DNA of 37,179 bases from positions 1-37,179 of the forward strand of contig JAUNXZ010000002.1 of assembly GCA_030539515.1 (NCBI GenBank), in the 5' to 3' direction. The translations under genes were made by a program, and so were the position numbers. Within the stretch, counting starts at the first letter, position 1, and the number at the start of each line of letters is the position of its first letter. The notes below the pieces were generated by a model that did no database searches, had not been told where the DNA came from, and saw only the letters and a program-made list of their open reading frames with translations. Below, piece after piece: positions 14,587 through 23,333 of this stretch. Origin of the DNA: Thermoplasmata archaeon (GTDB lineage: Archaea > Thermoplasmatota > Thermoplasmata > Methanomassiliicoccales > Methanomethylophilaceae).

Positions 14587-15216
14587 TCACTTGATCCTTC
14601 TCTGGTTGGCGCGCACGGAGGGCCTCGCCTTCTCGGCTCCCTTGCCCGTGTGCCTCATTCCGCGGCCCTTCTGGCCGGCGGAGGTCTTTCCGCGGTAGAC
14701 ACGGTTCTTGTGGTCGGGGTCGCAGATCCAGTTGATCTTCGGGTCCGCCTTGATGACCGGGTGAGCCGGGTCCACGAGGATGACCTCGTACCACTCCTGC
14801 TGTCCGTCGGCTCCGACCCAGTAGGAGTTCAGAACCTCGAGGTTGGGGTAGCGCTTGGCGGTCCTCTCCTCGGCCATCCTCTGGAGGGACTTGCCGACGG
14901 TGATCTGGTTGATTCCCTTCCTCTTGGCCCTGCGTCCGGTGACGATGGCCCTCTTCTGGAAGGATCCCTTCCTGACCCTTGCCCTGACGACGACGTAGCC
15001 CTGCTTCGCCTTGTAGCCGAGAGCCCTTGCCCTGTCGAGCCTGGTGGGGCGCTCGATGCGGAGGAAGTTCTCCTCCTTGCGCCACTTGATCCTGCGCTCG
15101 TAGTTCAGGGCCTTGACGTAGCTCTTCTCGGGCGTGTCCCAGGCCTTGCCGATGTAGTAGTACATGCTCTTCCCGTTGACCGGGCGTGTCTCCTGATTCT
15201 GAGTTTCCTCGCTCAT
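14587..15216 (-). CDS. rpl15e: Large ribosomal subunit protein L15e (eL15)
   Basis: About 209 residues, a protein of archaeal and eukaryotic large subunits. Conserved stretches include [49 protein letters not shown] and the basic C-terminal [25 protein letters not shown] region. ATG 15216 is preceded by AAAGGTGATT; upstream in-frame codons lack a ribosome-binding site. It is a single-gene unit with its own TATA box and terminator. Confidence 0.96.
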   Translation of the reverse strand: MSEETQNQETRPVNGKSMYYYIGKAWDTPEKSYVKALNYERRIKWRKEENFLRIERPTRLDRARALGYKAKQGYVVVRARVRKGSFQKRAIVTGRRAKRKGINQITVGKSLQRMAEERTAKRYPNLEVLNSYWVGADGQQEWYEVILVDPAHPVIKADPKINWICDPDHKNRVYRGKTSAGQKGRGMRHTGKGAEKARPSVRANQRRIK

Positions 15217-15301
15217 TGGAATCACCTTTACGGATTCACCGTGGAACGGCACATCTCCGTTCGCTCGGCTAATGCCGAACAGGCTTGGGATGTAGGTGTC
15301 G

Positions 15302-15309
15302 TATTTAAA
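15302..15309 (-). promoter_or_regulatory. TATA box of L15e
   Basis: TTTAAATA on the minus strand; transcription would start near 15279, giving a leader of about 60 bases. Confidence 0.75.
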
Positions 15310-15351
15310 CCTAGTCTGGTCCGGGAGGGGCGCCGGGATTGGATAACCCGG

Positions 15352-15383
15352 ATTACGCGGATTACAGACATTACAAAGATTAC
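15352..15383. repeat. Four ATTAC units with a 9-bp period
   Basis: ATTAC occurs at 15352, 15361, 15370 and 15379, each separated by four variable bases, giving a strict 9-bp spacing. The array lies 43-82 bases upstream of the L15e TATA box and also precedes the transposase-like gene. It could be a cooperative regulator-binding array. Confidence 0.65.
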
Positions 15384-15446
15384 AGCCAGCCGTTTATGTG
15401 CTAGCAACGCATCGTGAGACTCGGTGATAAAATCGCACCGACAGGA

Positions 15447-15875
15447 ATGAGCACCATGGATGGCAGCGACCCGGGACGGAGCCCCTACGACATCCGCATC
15501 CGGGAATTACGCGAAGCGATAATGGAGACCGAGAGGGAGAGGCCCAGGGCCTGCCCCTACTGCGAGGTACGGGCCGTAGTACGACACGGCAAGACCTCCA
15601 AGGGCTCCGCCAGGTACAGATGCAGGGCCTGCGGCAAGACGTTCACGCCCCGCGGCGTGATCTCCGGCTCCAGGCTCTCGGCGGACACGTGGATGGCGTT
15701 CGCCGACTGCATGGCGCACGGCTACCCCGTCAGGAGGTCGGCGGACGTGTGCGGCGTCTCGGTCGCCACGGCGTACCGGATGAAGCGGAGGCTCGACGCC
15801 CTCATGGAGGAGTGGCGGGCGATTCGAAACACTGCCCCGACGAGGGGCCCGTGGGGGTCCGCCAGGGCCTACTGA
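15447..15875 (+). pseudogene. Transposase-derived zinc-ribbon/HTH fragment (InsA/IS1595-like)
   Basis: The standard-code frame has a zinc ribbon, CPYC and CRACGKTF (about residues 36-66), like the DNA-binding N-terminus of IS1-, IS1595- and ISNCY-type transposases, then a helix-turn-helix (YPVRRSADVCGVSVATAYRMKRRL). No DDE catalytic domain follows and I see no terminal inverted repeats. Codon use near the start (TTA, GAA, ATA) differs from the neighbours, as expected of acquired DNA. Two in-frame CGA codons occur: one inside the zinc ribbon (15582-15584) and one at 15825-15827, after the helices. If CGA is a stop here, the gene is broken; if the protein is made, this is evidence against that idea. 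ATG 15447 follows AGGA; GTG 15414 is an alternative. Confidence 0.55.
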
Positions 15876-15907
15876 CCGCGGGAGCGGGGGCGTCCGGGGA
15901 GGGCGTC

Positions 15908-15925
15908 CCCGCGGAATCCCGCGGG
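15908..15925. repeat. GC hairpin after the transposase-like fragment
   Basis: CCCGCGG-AATC-CCGCGGG is a 7-bp stem 33 bases beyond the stop of the transposase-like frame. A smaller stem GACGG-CTCAA-CCGTC follows at 15939-15953. Confidence 0.5.
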
Positions 15926-15989
15926 AGAACACTTGCGCGACGGCTCAACCGTCGACAGTATCAACAACGGTGAACGCATCGGGGGTCCC

Positions 15990-16493
15990 ATGAGCGGAGA
16001 CGCAGAGGCATTGGCCGAACTCAGGCGGAAGGCGGAGGCGGGCGACCCGATCGCCCTCCTGGACCTGGGGATACGCTATCTGGACGGTGACGGGGTCGAG
16101 AGGTCCGTGGAGGACGCGCTGGGCTGCTTCCGCGAGGCGGCGCTGAGCGGGGAGCCCGTGTCGGCGTTCAACCTCGGGCTGGCGGCGGCCAGGGGCGACG
16201 GCGTCCCCCAGTCGTGGGACGAGGCCGCCTACTGGATAGGCATCTCCGCGGGGCGCGGCCTGCCAGACGCGCAGTACATGTTCGGCGGGATGTACGAGGG
16301 CGGGCTCGGTGTGGAGGAATCCGACGTCGACGCGGCCAAGTGGTACGCCGAGGCCGGGAAGCAGGGCCACGTGAAGGCGCTGCTCTGCCTGGCGGACATG
16401 TACGAGGAGGGCCGCGGGGTCCCGAAGGACGCCGCGAAGGCCGGGGAGATCAGGAAGTACCTCCGCGGCAACATGGTGACGATAGACGGCTGA
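15990..16493 (+). CDS. Sel1-like repeat protein
   Basis: 167 residues forming about four Sel1/TPR-like helical repeats, visible from the recurring pattern of Ala and Gly with LG.RYLDGDGV, FNLGLAAARGDGV, YMFGGMYEGGLGV and CLADMYEEGRGV. Such proteins are adaptor scaffolds for protein contacts. No signal peptide or membrane segment is present, so it is cytosolic. ATG 15990 is preceded by GGGGGTCCC; an in-frame upstream start lacks support. The gene ends at TGA 16491-16493, two bases from the CGA codon that I take as the end of DNA polymerase B on the other strand. Confidence 0.85.
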   Translation: MSGDAEALAELRRKAEAGDPIALLDLGIRYLDGDGVERSVEDALGCFREAALSGEPVSAFNLGLAAARGDGVPQSWDEAAYWIGISAGRGLPDAQYMFGGMYEGGLGVEESDVDAAKWYAEAGKQGHVKALLCLADMYEEGRGVPKDAAKAGEIRKYLRGNMVTIDG

Positions 16494-16495
16494 GA

Positions 16496-18916
16496 TCGGA
16501 AGAAGTCGTCCAGCCTGCGGACCTTGGGCTTCTCCTTCGGCGCCGCGGGCGGGTCCCTCTTCGGCTTGGCGGGCTCGTCCCTGGACGAGAACATGCCGCC
16601 GTCGAGCAGGGTGGCCTGCTGGCTGCCCATCATCAGGTCCTTCTCGCCCCATCCGAACACGTCGGTGACCATGCCGGCCATCTTGGAGAGGCGCTCGGCG
16701 TAGTACTTGTAGTCGGGCTTCGCCTTGAACTCGGCCCCGCTGATGTACGGTTCGACCTTCATCGGTGCGGACTTGGCATCCGTGACGATCCAGGAGACCT
16801 TCATCCCTGGGATGAAGTCGTAGCCCAGGTCGATGAGCTTCTTCGCGGCCTGGACGTTCGCCATCCTCTCGGGGTTCTCGTAGGCGTCCAGCCCCTTGCA
16901 CGATTTGGATATCACCAGGTCGGACACGTCCACCCTGCCGGCCAGAGTGTCCTGTATGGTCTTCTTGGCGAGCGCCAGCGCGTCGTCGTTCCTCTCGTCG
17001 AGGATGCAGGAGAACATCTCCGTCTGGAGCCTGTCCTGCAGGTCGAACGAGTCGGTCCTGCGGCTCTCGTACCCGCGCACCAGGAGCTCCTCCTGGCGGA
17101 CCGGCCACACGACCCTGCCGACGTACCTCTTCTTCTTCCCGTGGGTGAACAGGGGCTCGAGGATCTTCTCGAACTCCAGCGTCCCGCCGTCGCGGGAGTA
17201 CTTGTCGGCCATGCGCTCCCCGAACTCGGCGGAGCCCTCGAGGCTGTGCTCCGGCGACTGCACGAACACCGAGTCGGTGTCCGAGTACACCACGTTGTGC
17301 CCCTCGCCCTGGAGCTCCCCGATAATCCCTTTGACGTTCGCCCTGGCGAACGATGTGATGGCGGCGCCGATGCTCTTGTCGGTGAACCTGTAGAACGACG
17401 AGGCGAACACGCCGTAGAAGGTGTTCATCAGGACCTTCACGGCGGCCTGGAGACCGTCCAGGTAGCGCCTCTCGTGCTCGTCCTTGGCCTGCTTCATCTG
17501 CCTCTTGATCGAATCCCTCTGGTCCATCAGGCCCTGGAGGATCATCGGCAGCAGGCCGACGCGCTCGTCCTTCGAGAGGAACCTGGTCCCCGACGGGGCG
17601 ACGATGGCGCCGTCCGGGGACAGGGTGGTGAAGCAGATGTTCTTCGCGATGATGGTCGAGGGGTACATGGACTTGAAGTCCAGGACGCACACCCAGTGGT
17701 ACAGGCCGGGCTGGATGTCGTGCACGTAGCCGCCCTCGATCTGGTCGTCGTCCCTGACGCGCTTCCCCATCTGGGGCACCGCGACGTTCGCGCGGTCCGC
17801 CGCGCGGATCAGGAGCGAGTCGGCGAGCTGCGAGGAGCCCGATGTCAGAACGTCCTCGATGGAGAGCTTCGACACCGCGGCGAGGTCCATCCCCTTCCTG
17901 AGGGTGTCCACCTCCAGCAGTATGCGCAGCGCCAGCTCGGCGTCCTTGGTGCAGTACTTCAGGACCTTGGCGCGGTTGTCGCGCCACTCGGCGTCCATGT
18001 GCCTGGGGTCCACGTCCAGCTTGGTCTCGCCCAGGAGCTCCTTGGACACGGCGTTGAGCGTCTCCTGCTTCGGCCTGAGCTCCCTCCTGGCGGCCCACCA
18101 GGCGTCGCAGATGATCCTGCCCTTGACCCTCCAGAACCTCTCGCTCCGGAGCTTCGGCTGCCCGCCGTCCCTCCCCCAGGGGAGGGCGTCCTTCATGCGG
18201 TTGGCCTTGGCGCGCTCCTCGATCTTCCTGATGTCGTAGTTGTCGATGTTGTACCCGGTGATGACGTCGGGGTCCTCCCTCCGGATGAGGTCCGAGAACC
18301 CCTCGATGATCTCCTTCTCGGTGCCGGAGATGGGCTCGCACTCGCGTATGGCGCCCTTCTCCCAGACCACGGCGCAGATGCAGTAGAGGAAGTCGTGCTC
18401 GACGCTGTTCTCGATGTCGAACGACAGTATCCTCAGGCCGGGGTCGAAGGGGTCGATGTTCTCGAAGGAGGACATCTCCAGGGTGATGTCGGTGAGGTAC
18501 TCCTTGTCCACGGGCTCGCCGGACACGCGGATGCACGCGCCCATGTCCGTGTCGTAGGTGTAGCGGTGGTTGAACGGGATGTCCGCCGCGAGCGACTCGA
18601 CGCCCCTGGTCCGGAGCCTGCTCCTGAAGTCGGAGACCTTCCACGGGCTCTTTATCTCGATGCGGAGCGCGTCCACGGTGCGGCCGCGGTACAGGAGGCC
18701 CTTGTGCTCCAGGTTCGTGACCTCGCCGTCCTCGGACAGCTGCTTCTCCAGGTCGGCCGGGACCTCCACGCCGTACAGGTAGGGGCGGAACCCGCGGACC
18801 AGCACCGTGGCGGACCTGCCGTCCCGGGCCTTCCCGTATATTTCGATTACAGGTTCGTCCCCGTCCGTTGTGTAGGACGTGCTGAGTATCCTGATCTCGG
18901 CCGTCTCCATGGGCAT
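16496..18916 (-). CDS. polB: Family-B replicative DNA polymerase
   Basis: About 806 residues. Proofreading motifs: Exo I FDIENS (Asp167, Glu169), Exo II GYNIDNYD and Exo III YCTKD (321-325). Polymerase motifs: A, DFKSMYPST (Asp413); B, KVLMNTFYG (from 494); and C, YSDTDS (544-549). The protein ends with a PCNA-binding peptide, RRLDDFF, normally at the extreme C-terminus of archaeal PolB. The next codon is CGA (16496-16498). Read as Arg, the frame would continue to TAG at 16229, adding about 89 residues antisense to the Sel1 gene. ATG 18916 overlaps the YchF stop (TGATG), so the two are co-translated; ATG 18910 is an alternative start. Confidence 0.95.
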
Positions 18917-20103
18917 CACTTGTTGGCTACGATGCGGATGACGTCCCCGTCCTGGAGCTCGTAGTCGGCGCCGACGGTCCTCTTGGTCTTCGCGTTGACC
19001 GCGCGGATGAACTTGTCGCCCAGGTCGGTGTGGACGCGGTACGCCAGGTCCCTGGCGGTGCTCCCGCGGGGCACGAGGAACGCGTCCGGCAGGACCCTGC
19101 CGAAGTGGTCCGTGAACTTGGTCTCGTCCTCGACGGGGTACACGCAGATGAGGTCCAGCATGTCGAACGCGGCGTCCTCGATGCACTTCTGGACGCCGGT
19201 CCCGCCGTTCTTCGCCATGTTCTCGGCCATGTAGTCCAGAGCCTTGCGCTGGCCGTCCGAGATCTTCGCACCCTCCTTGACCTTGAACGTGGCGTCCCCG
19301 GGGGTGTACTCCACCAGGCCGGCGGCGGCCGCCTTCTTCAGGGCGAGCTCGGTCTCCGCCATGGTGGCGATGCAGTGGGGGTTGATGGCCTCGACCTTGG
19401 CGGTGTTGCCGGCGGGGGCTATGTCCGCCTTGTTCATGGCGGCGATCATGGGCTTGGACCTCTCGCGGATTGCCCCGCACAGCTTCAGAAGCGTGTCGTC
19501 GTCCCATTTGGTGGGGTCGTCCGGCAGGGGGACCTCCCTCAGCGCGTCCTTGATCTGCGCCTCGGTGACCTTCAGGCCCTGGAGCCTCTCGGCGAGGATC
19601 GCCTCGGGCTTGGAGCCCTGCATCTTGGCCTGCCTCGCGATCTTCGCGAAGCCGTTCTTGATGATCTCGCGCATCCAGCACTCGATCTCGGTCCTGAGGA
19701 ACAGGATGTCCTCCGTGGGGTCGTGGGACCCCAGGTCCACCGAGTTCCCCTCGATGTCCGTGGACCCGCTGACGTCCACGACGTTGATCAGCGCGTCGGC
19801 CTGGCGGAGGTCGTCCAGGAACTTGTTCCCGAGGCCCTTGCCCTGCCACGCGTCGGGCACCAGCCCGGCGACGTCCAGGAGCTCCACGGGCACCATCCTG
19901 GTGCCGTCGACGCAGAGCGAGTTGTGCGGTGTGCACGTGACACCGAGCTCCCTGCAGGGGCAGGGCGTGCGGACGTAGGCGACGCCCTTGTTGGGCTCGA
20001 TGGTCGTGAAGGGGTAGTTGGCTATCTCCACGGGAGCCATCGTCGCCGCGCCGAAGAAAGTGGACTTGCCCACGTTGGGCTTCCCGACGATTCCGATCTG
20101 CAT
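18916..20103 (-). CDS. ychF: Obg-family GTPase YchF (archaeal type)
   Basis: A 395-residue ribosome-associated GTPase/ATPase. Visible motifs are the P-loop GKPNVGKST (7-15), the switch with NYPFTT, the LLDVAGLV (DxxG) strand and MNKAD for base recognition. Archaeal hallmarks are the Cys-rich insert PCPCRELGVTC and a C-terminal TGS domain (about 320-395). A TATA-like CCCTTTAACG at about 20129-20138 is 26-35 bases from ATG 20103, and a GGGGGCGAT stretch precedes the start, so it may have its own promoter besides read-through from the MarR operon. Confidence 0.94.
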   Translation of the reverse strand: MQIGIVGKPNVGKSTFFGAATMAPVEIANYPFTTIEPNKGVAYVRTPCPCRELGVTCTPHNSLCVDGTRMVPVELLDVAGLVPDAWQGKGLGNKFLDDLRQADALINVVDVSGSTDIEGNSVDLGSHDPTEDILFLRTEIECWMREIIKNGFAKIARQAKMQGSKPEAILAERLQGLKVTEAQIKDALREVPLPDDPTKWDDDTLLKLCGAIRERSKPMIAAMNKADIAPAGNTAKVEAINPHCIATMAETELALKKAAAAGLVEYTPGDATFKVKEGAKISDGQRKALDYMAENMAKNGGTGVQKCIEDAAFDMLDLICVYPVEDETKFTDHFGRVLPDAFLVPRGSTARDLAYRVHTDLGDKFIRAVNAKTKRTVGADYELQDGDVIRIVANK

Positions 20104-20164
20104 TCTATCGCCCCCGCAACGCCTTATCGCGTTAAAGGGTAGCGCAAGCGCGCGAGGCCCCGCG

Positions 20165-20605
20165 TCGCTCGGGGGATCCGCGGAGGTTGCCGACCACGGT
20201 GCCCAGCATCTCGCGGAGCCTCTCCGCCTCGGCGTCGGGGATGCCGTCCAGCAGGTTGCCGTTGACCTCCACGCCCATCTCCACGAACTCCCGGTACACG
20301 GACGATCCGCGCCCGGTGGGCCACAGGGACCTGGCGCGGGCGTCGTCCGGGGAGACGCGGGACTCTATCAGACCGGCCTCCCTCATCCTGTCCGCCATGG
20401 CCGCGGCCGCCTGGTGCGACGCGCCGAGGCCGTCGCGGAGGTCGGATATGCTGCACCCCGGATTCGAGATGATCAGCCCGAGGGCGTCCGCCTGCGAGGA
20501 GGTCAGTCCGAGGCTCGCCGCGTTGGCGTCGCGCTTCTTCTTGACCTCGCGGCCCGCCAGCCTGAGCAGGCGGGCGATCTCCAGGACCTCGCTGTCCGTC
20601 GGCAT
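20165..20605 (-). CDS. MarR-family transcriptional regulator
   Basis: A 146-residue winged-helix regulator. The DNA-binding core runs SLGLTSSQADALGLI, SDLRDGLGASHQAAAAMADRM (recognition helix) and GLIESRVSPDDARARS (wing), flanked by the N- and C-terminal dimerisation helices. I chose ATG 20605 over an upstream GTG because it removes an N-terminal GTG-CGA-AGG and follows GAAGG. The natural end is codon CGA at 20165-20167; the standard code would add ten residues to TAA at 20132. It overlaps the end of the YczE-type gene by 17 bases. A palindrome over the operon's promoter makes self-regulation likely. Confidence 0.88.
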
Positions 20606-21296
20606 CCTTCGCACCGCCGTCCGCGATGGATGTGAGGTCCTTCCCCGGGACGAGGAACGCGGTGAGCCCGGCGAAGTGCTTCATGTACTGCTTGGCCAGC
20701 AGGCCGGTTATGATGCAGCACAGCACCGTCCCCTCCCTGACGCCGCCCAGCGTCCCCAGGCCGATCAGGCCGATGACCGCCGCGATGATGACCATGGAGC
20801 TGTCGGACGCCACGCGCACCTTGCCGTAGCTCTTCCTGGAGCGGATGGTGAGCGCGTAGGCGAACCCGTCCCCGGGCACCATCACGACGTTCGCGACGAC
20901 CTGGAGGTACACGCCGAAGGCCAGGATGACTATGCCCACCAGGACGCAGACCACCTGGAGCCAGTACTCCGCGGGGTTGAGGCCGGAGAACAGCCACATG
21001 GACACGTCCACCAGGTACCCGAAGAAGATCGAGACGACGTACTCCAGGAGGAGGTTGATCCTCTCAGTGCGGTCGAGCCTCTTCCAGAGCATGAGGGCCT
21101 GGAGGGTGACCAGCAGGAAGCTGAACAGGATGGTGAACATCCCGAGGCTCAGCGGGAAGATCATGGACAGGCTGTAGGGTATCGACGTTATGGGCGAGGT
21201 CCCGAGGGACGCCTTGGTTATGACGCCGATCCCGAGGGAGATGCTCACGATTCCGAGGGCGAAGACGACGTAGCGCCTCGCCAGATCGCGGTTCAT
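20589..21296 (-). CDS. YczE/YitT-family membrane protein
   Basis: A 235-residue protein with five or six membrane segments. The N-terminal GIGVITKASLGTSPITSIPYSL and the central VPGDGFAYAL are typical of the YczE/YitT group, whose transport role is undefined. ATG 21296 lies 26 bases from a TATA box, so the mRNA is probably leaderless. After a hydrophilic end (TSIADGGAKDADGQ) comes codon CGA (20589-20591). The standard code would carry the frame to TGA at 20124, adding about 155 residues that are the MarR gene read in another frame. Read as TGA this base would be silent in the MarR frame (AGC/AGT, both Ser). Co-expression with MarR suggests a MarR-controlled exporter or sensor. Confidence 0.8.
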
Positions 21297-21304
21297 GCGG
21301 CTAA

Positions 21305-21320
21305 ATACAACACGTTGTAT
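21305..21320. promoter_or_regulatory. MarR-type operator overlapping the TATA box
   Basis: ATACAAC-AC-GTTGTAT is a perfect palindrome with 7-bp arms, the size and symmetry of MarR dimer sites. The minus-strand TATA box TTAATATAC (about 21317-21325) overlaps it, so a bound repressor would exclude TBP. Expected start of transcription is at or near ATG 21296. Confidence 0.75.
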
Positions 21321-21354
21321 ATTAACCCGATACAAGCCACCCGGGAAAGCGCGG

Positions 21355-22137
21355 TCAGCGGCGCATCGAGAACACGGCGTCGGCGATCTCGCCGATCTCG
21401 GCGGGGCGGAGGTCCTCGACCCTCTCGTCCCTGTAGGGGATGCCCTCGGACGAGTCCACCAGTCCGGTGTTCCTCAGGGAGGTGCCGATCTTCTTCCTGC
21501 GGTGGTTGAAGCACGCCTCGGTGACCCTGAAGAACGTGGCCTCGTCCAGCACCTCGAAGGGCGCCGGCCTCGGGGTTATCCTCACGACGGCGGAGTCCAC
21601 CTTCGGGCGGGGGTCGAACCTCGACGCGGGCACGGGCTCCATTATATCGCAGTCGGCGCGGTAGAACAGGTTGACGGTCAGCCTGGAGTAGTCCGGGCTC
21701 CCGACGTCGGCGACCATGCGGTCGGCGAACTCCTTCTGCACCATGACCATCGCCGTTCTGAACTCCTGGTCCAGCAGCTTGAAGATCACCGGCGTGGAGA
21801 CGCTGTATGGGAGGTTGCTCACGAAGACGTCGAACTCCGGGAACGGGACCTTGACGGCGTCCCCCTCGATCAGCTCGACGCGGTCCCCGTAGGTGGAGCG
21901 GATGTGCTGCGCGAGCTTCGCGTCCAGCTCTATGCAGGTCAGCCCCCTCCCGAGCGGCGCCAGCCTCTCGGTCAGGATGCCGAAGCCGGGACCCACTTCA
22001 AGCAAACGGTCGTCCGGGGTGATGCCGGCGTAGCCGACGATGCGGTCGGCCACACGGTCGTCTATCAGAAAGTTCTGTCCCTTGCTCCGCTTTGGCACGA
22101 CGCCCGCGGAGGCCATGAGCTCCCTTGCGCTGCTCAT
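21355..22137 (-). CDS. ksgA: 16S rRNA dimethyladenosine transferase KsgA/Dim1
   Basis: 260 residues. It dimethylates two adjacent adenosines near the 3' end of 16S rRNA during small-subunit maturation. Motifs: QNFLIDD at the N-terminus, the SAM loop EVGPGFGILT (about 47-56), IELD, and the catalytic NLPYSVSTP (about 105). The ATG overlaps the TGA of the DUF655 gene (ATGA at 22134-22137). It is the last gene of the eight-gene operon. Confidence 0.95.
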   Translation of the reverse strand: MSSARELMASAGVVPKRSKGQNFLIDDRVADRIVGYAGITPDDRLLEVGPGFGILTERLAPLGRGLTCIELDAKLAQHIRSTYGDRVELIEGDAVKVPFPEFDVFVSNLPYSVSTPVIFKLLDQEFRTAMVMVQKEFADRMVADVGSPDYSRLTVNLFYRADCDIMEPVPASRFDPRPKVDSAVVRITPRPAPFEVLDEATFFRVTEACFNHRRKKIGTSLRNTGLVDSSEGIPYRDERVEDLRPAEIGEIADAVFSMRR

Positions 22138-22685
22138 CTCGAGACGAAGATGTAGCGCTTCCTCTCGGGGTCGGAGATCTCCAGGACGATGCGGGCGGAG
22201 ATGAACTTCTCCGGCGCCTTGATCCCGGTGCGCTCTGTTAAGTCGGCGAAGTCCTTGAAGGCGCCGTTGCGCCTCTCCTCGATGATCGAGGTCATGGACT
22301 TCTTTCCGAGGCCGGGGAGCTCCTCCAGCATGTGCTTGCGGAGGCTGATCGCCTCGGCCTCGTTGAAGAACCTGATGAAGCGCGCGGGGTTGGAGACGAC
22401 GATCTGCTCGACGGCGTACTCCAGCTCCGTCTGCGCGTTGTTTGTCAGCTCGGAGTACCCGATGCGCCTCTTGACATGGTCGACCACGTCCCTCTTGACC
22501 TCGGCGGTGTCCTTGCCGATGTAGGTCCTGGTGCCGATGGTCACCTGCGCGCCGGCCTTGGGGACGAGCTCGAAGAGCTTGAACTCCTCGTCTCCGACGG
22601 CGTAGATGAGCGGCTCGCGGCGCCCGAAGTTGCCTCCGGGGGCGCCCTGCGGCAGCCAGTCGAGTATGTATGCGTAGTCTTCCAA
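22134..22685 (-). CDS. DUF655 protein (archaeal RNA-binding, OB-fold plus HhH)
   Basis: 183 residues. The protein starts EDYAYILDWLPQG, has an OB-like middle (GAQVTIGTRTYIGKD) and helix-hairpin-helix-like LPGLGKKSM near 120, as in the archaeal DUF655 family regularly found between rpoF and ksgA. The start is TTG 22683-22685, preceded by GAGGGATCC; no in-frame ATG fits. Function is not established, but position and fold point to RNA handling during ribosome assembly. Confidence 0.85.
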   Translation of the reverse strand: MEDYAYILDWLPQGAPGGNFGRREPLIYAVGDEEFKLFELVPKAGAQVTIGTRTYIGKDTAEVKRDVVDHVKRRIGYSELTNNAQTELEYAVEQIVVSNPARFIRFFNEAEAISLRKHMLEELPGLGKKSMTSIIEERRNGAFKDFADLTERTGIKAPEKFISARIVLEISDPERKRYIFVSR

Positions 22686-22694
22686 AGGGATCCC

Positions 22695-23021
22695 TCAGGA
22701 GTTGTTGCGGACTATCTCGAGGATGCTCTCGATCTGCTCCTTCTCGAGGGTGACCCTCTCCTTGGCGAAGATCGCGCGGACATCCTCGGGGTATTCGGGC
22801 AGCAGGTCGGCGATCTTGACCGCCACGTTCTCGGTGACGAAGTCGAGGGCGTTGGCCGCCTCCATGATCGCGTCCGCCTGCTCCTTGGAGATCGAGCACG
22901 TCTTCTGGGCGTGGTCGAGCGCGGCCTTCTGGGAGGCGAGCATGAACTCGTATCCCCTGGCCTCCGACTCTGCCTCGAGGAGGTCCTTGACCTCCGCGAC
23001 GCTGACGTACCTCTGCTCCAT
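22695..23021 (-). CDS. rpo4: DNA-directed RNA polymerase subunit Rpo4 (Rpb4/RpoF)
   Basis: 108 residues, the usual size of archaeal Rpo4, which with Rpo7 forms the stalk of RNA polymerase. It starts MEQRYVSVAEVKDLLE and has the helical HRDC-like core with ALDFVTENVAVKIADLLPEYPEDVRAIFAKE. It sits between L21e (seven bases upstream) and DUF655, the conserved archaeal arrangement. Confidence 0.9.
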   Translation of the reverse strand: MEQRYVSVAEVKDLLEAESEARGYEFMLASQKAALDHAQKTCSISKEQADAIMEAANALDFVTENVAVKIADLLPEYPEDVRAIFAKERVTLEKEQIESILEIVRNNS

Positions 23022-23028
23022 CCGAATC

Positions 23029-23322
23029 TCACTCCACGGTCCTGACGAGGTGCTCGGGGCGGGCGACGACGATCTTCGTCTTGTTGCCGTCCTTCACGCT
23101 GACCTCGTAGGCCTCTCCCCTGGCGGCGATGACGACGCCGGTAAGGCCGTGGAACCTGGAGAAGGGCATGCCCTTGTGGACGCTGGGGTCGATGATGATG
23201 TTGACCTTGTCGCCGGGCTCGAAGGTCTGGAGCCCCTTTGTGATGGGGGACAGGCCGCGTGCCCTGGGCTTCTTCTTCAGGAGGTTGCGGGTCTTTGTCC
23301 TAGTTCCTCTGGATGCCTGCAT
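23029..23322 (-). CDS. rpl21e: Large ribosomal subunit protein L21e (eL21)
   Basis: 97 residues with the conserved start MQASRGTRTKTRNLLKK, the KGLQTFEPGDKVNIIIDPSVHKGMPF stretch and the GLTGVV/RGEAYEV strands of the SH3-like fold. An AAGGGAT ribosome-binding site precedes ATG 23322. The CGA codon that I take as the Pus10 stop is at 23334-23336, eleven bases upstream of the ATG. Confidence 0.96.
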   Translation of the reverse strand: MQASRGTRTKTRNLLKKKPRARGLSPITKGLQTFEPGDKVNIIIDPSVHKGMPFSRFHGLTGVVIAARGEAYEVSVKDGNKTKIVVARPEHLVRTVE

Positions 23323-23333
23323 GGTGAATCCCT

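Noticed and set aside
15352-15383. CRISPR array
   Set aside because: Units are only 9 bp with four-base spacers, and no cas genes are present.
15447-15925. Complete insertion sequence
   Set aside because: There is no DDE domain, and no matching terminal repeats or target duplication were visible around the fragment.
16229-16495. Long overlap of DNA polymerase B with the Sel1 gene on the opposite strand
   Set aside because: The Sel1 repeats are real protein signal on the plus strand; the polymerase tail after the PIP box has no recognisable features.
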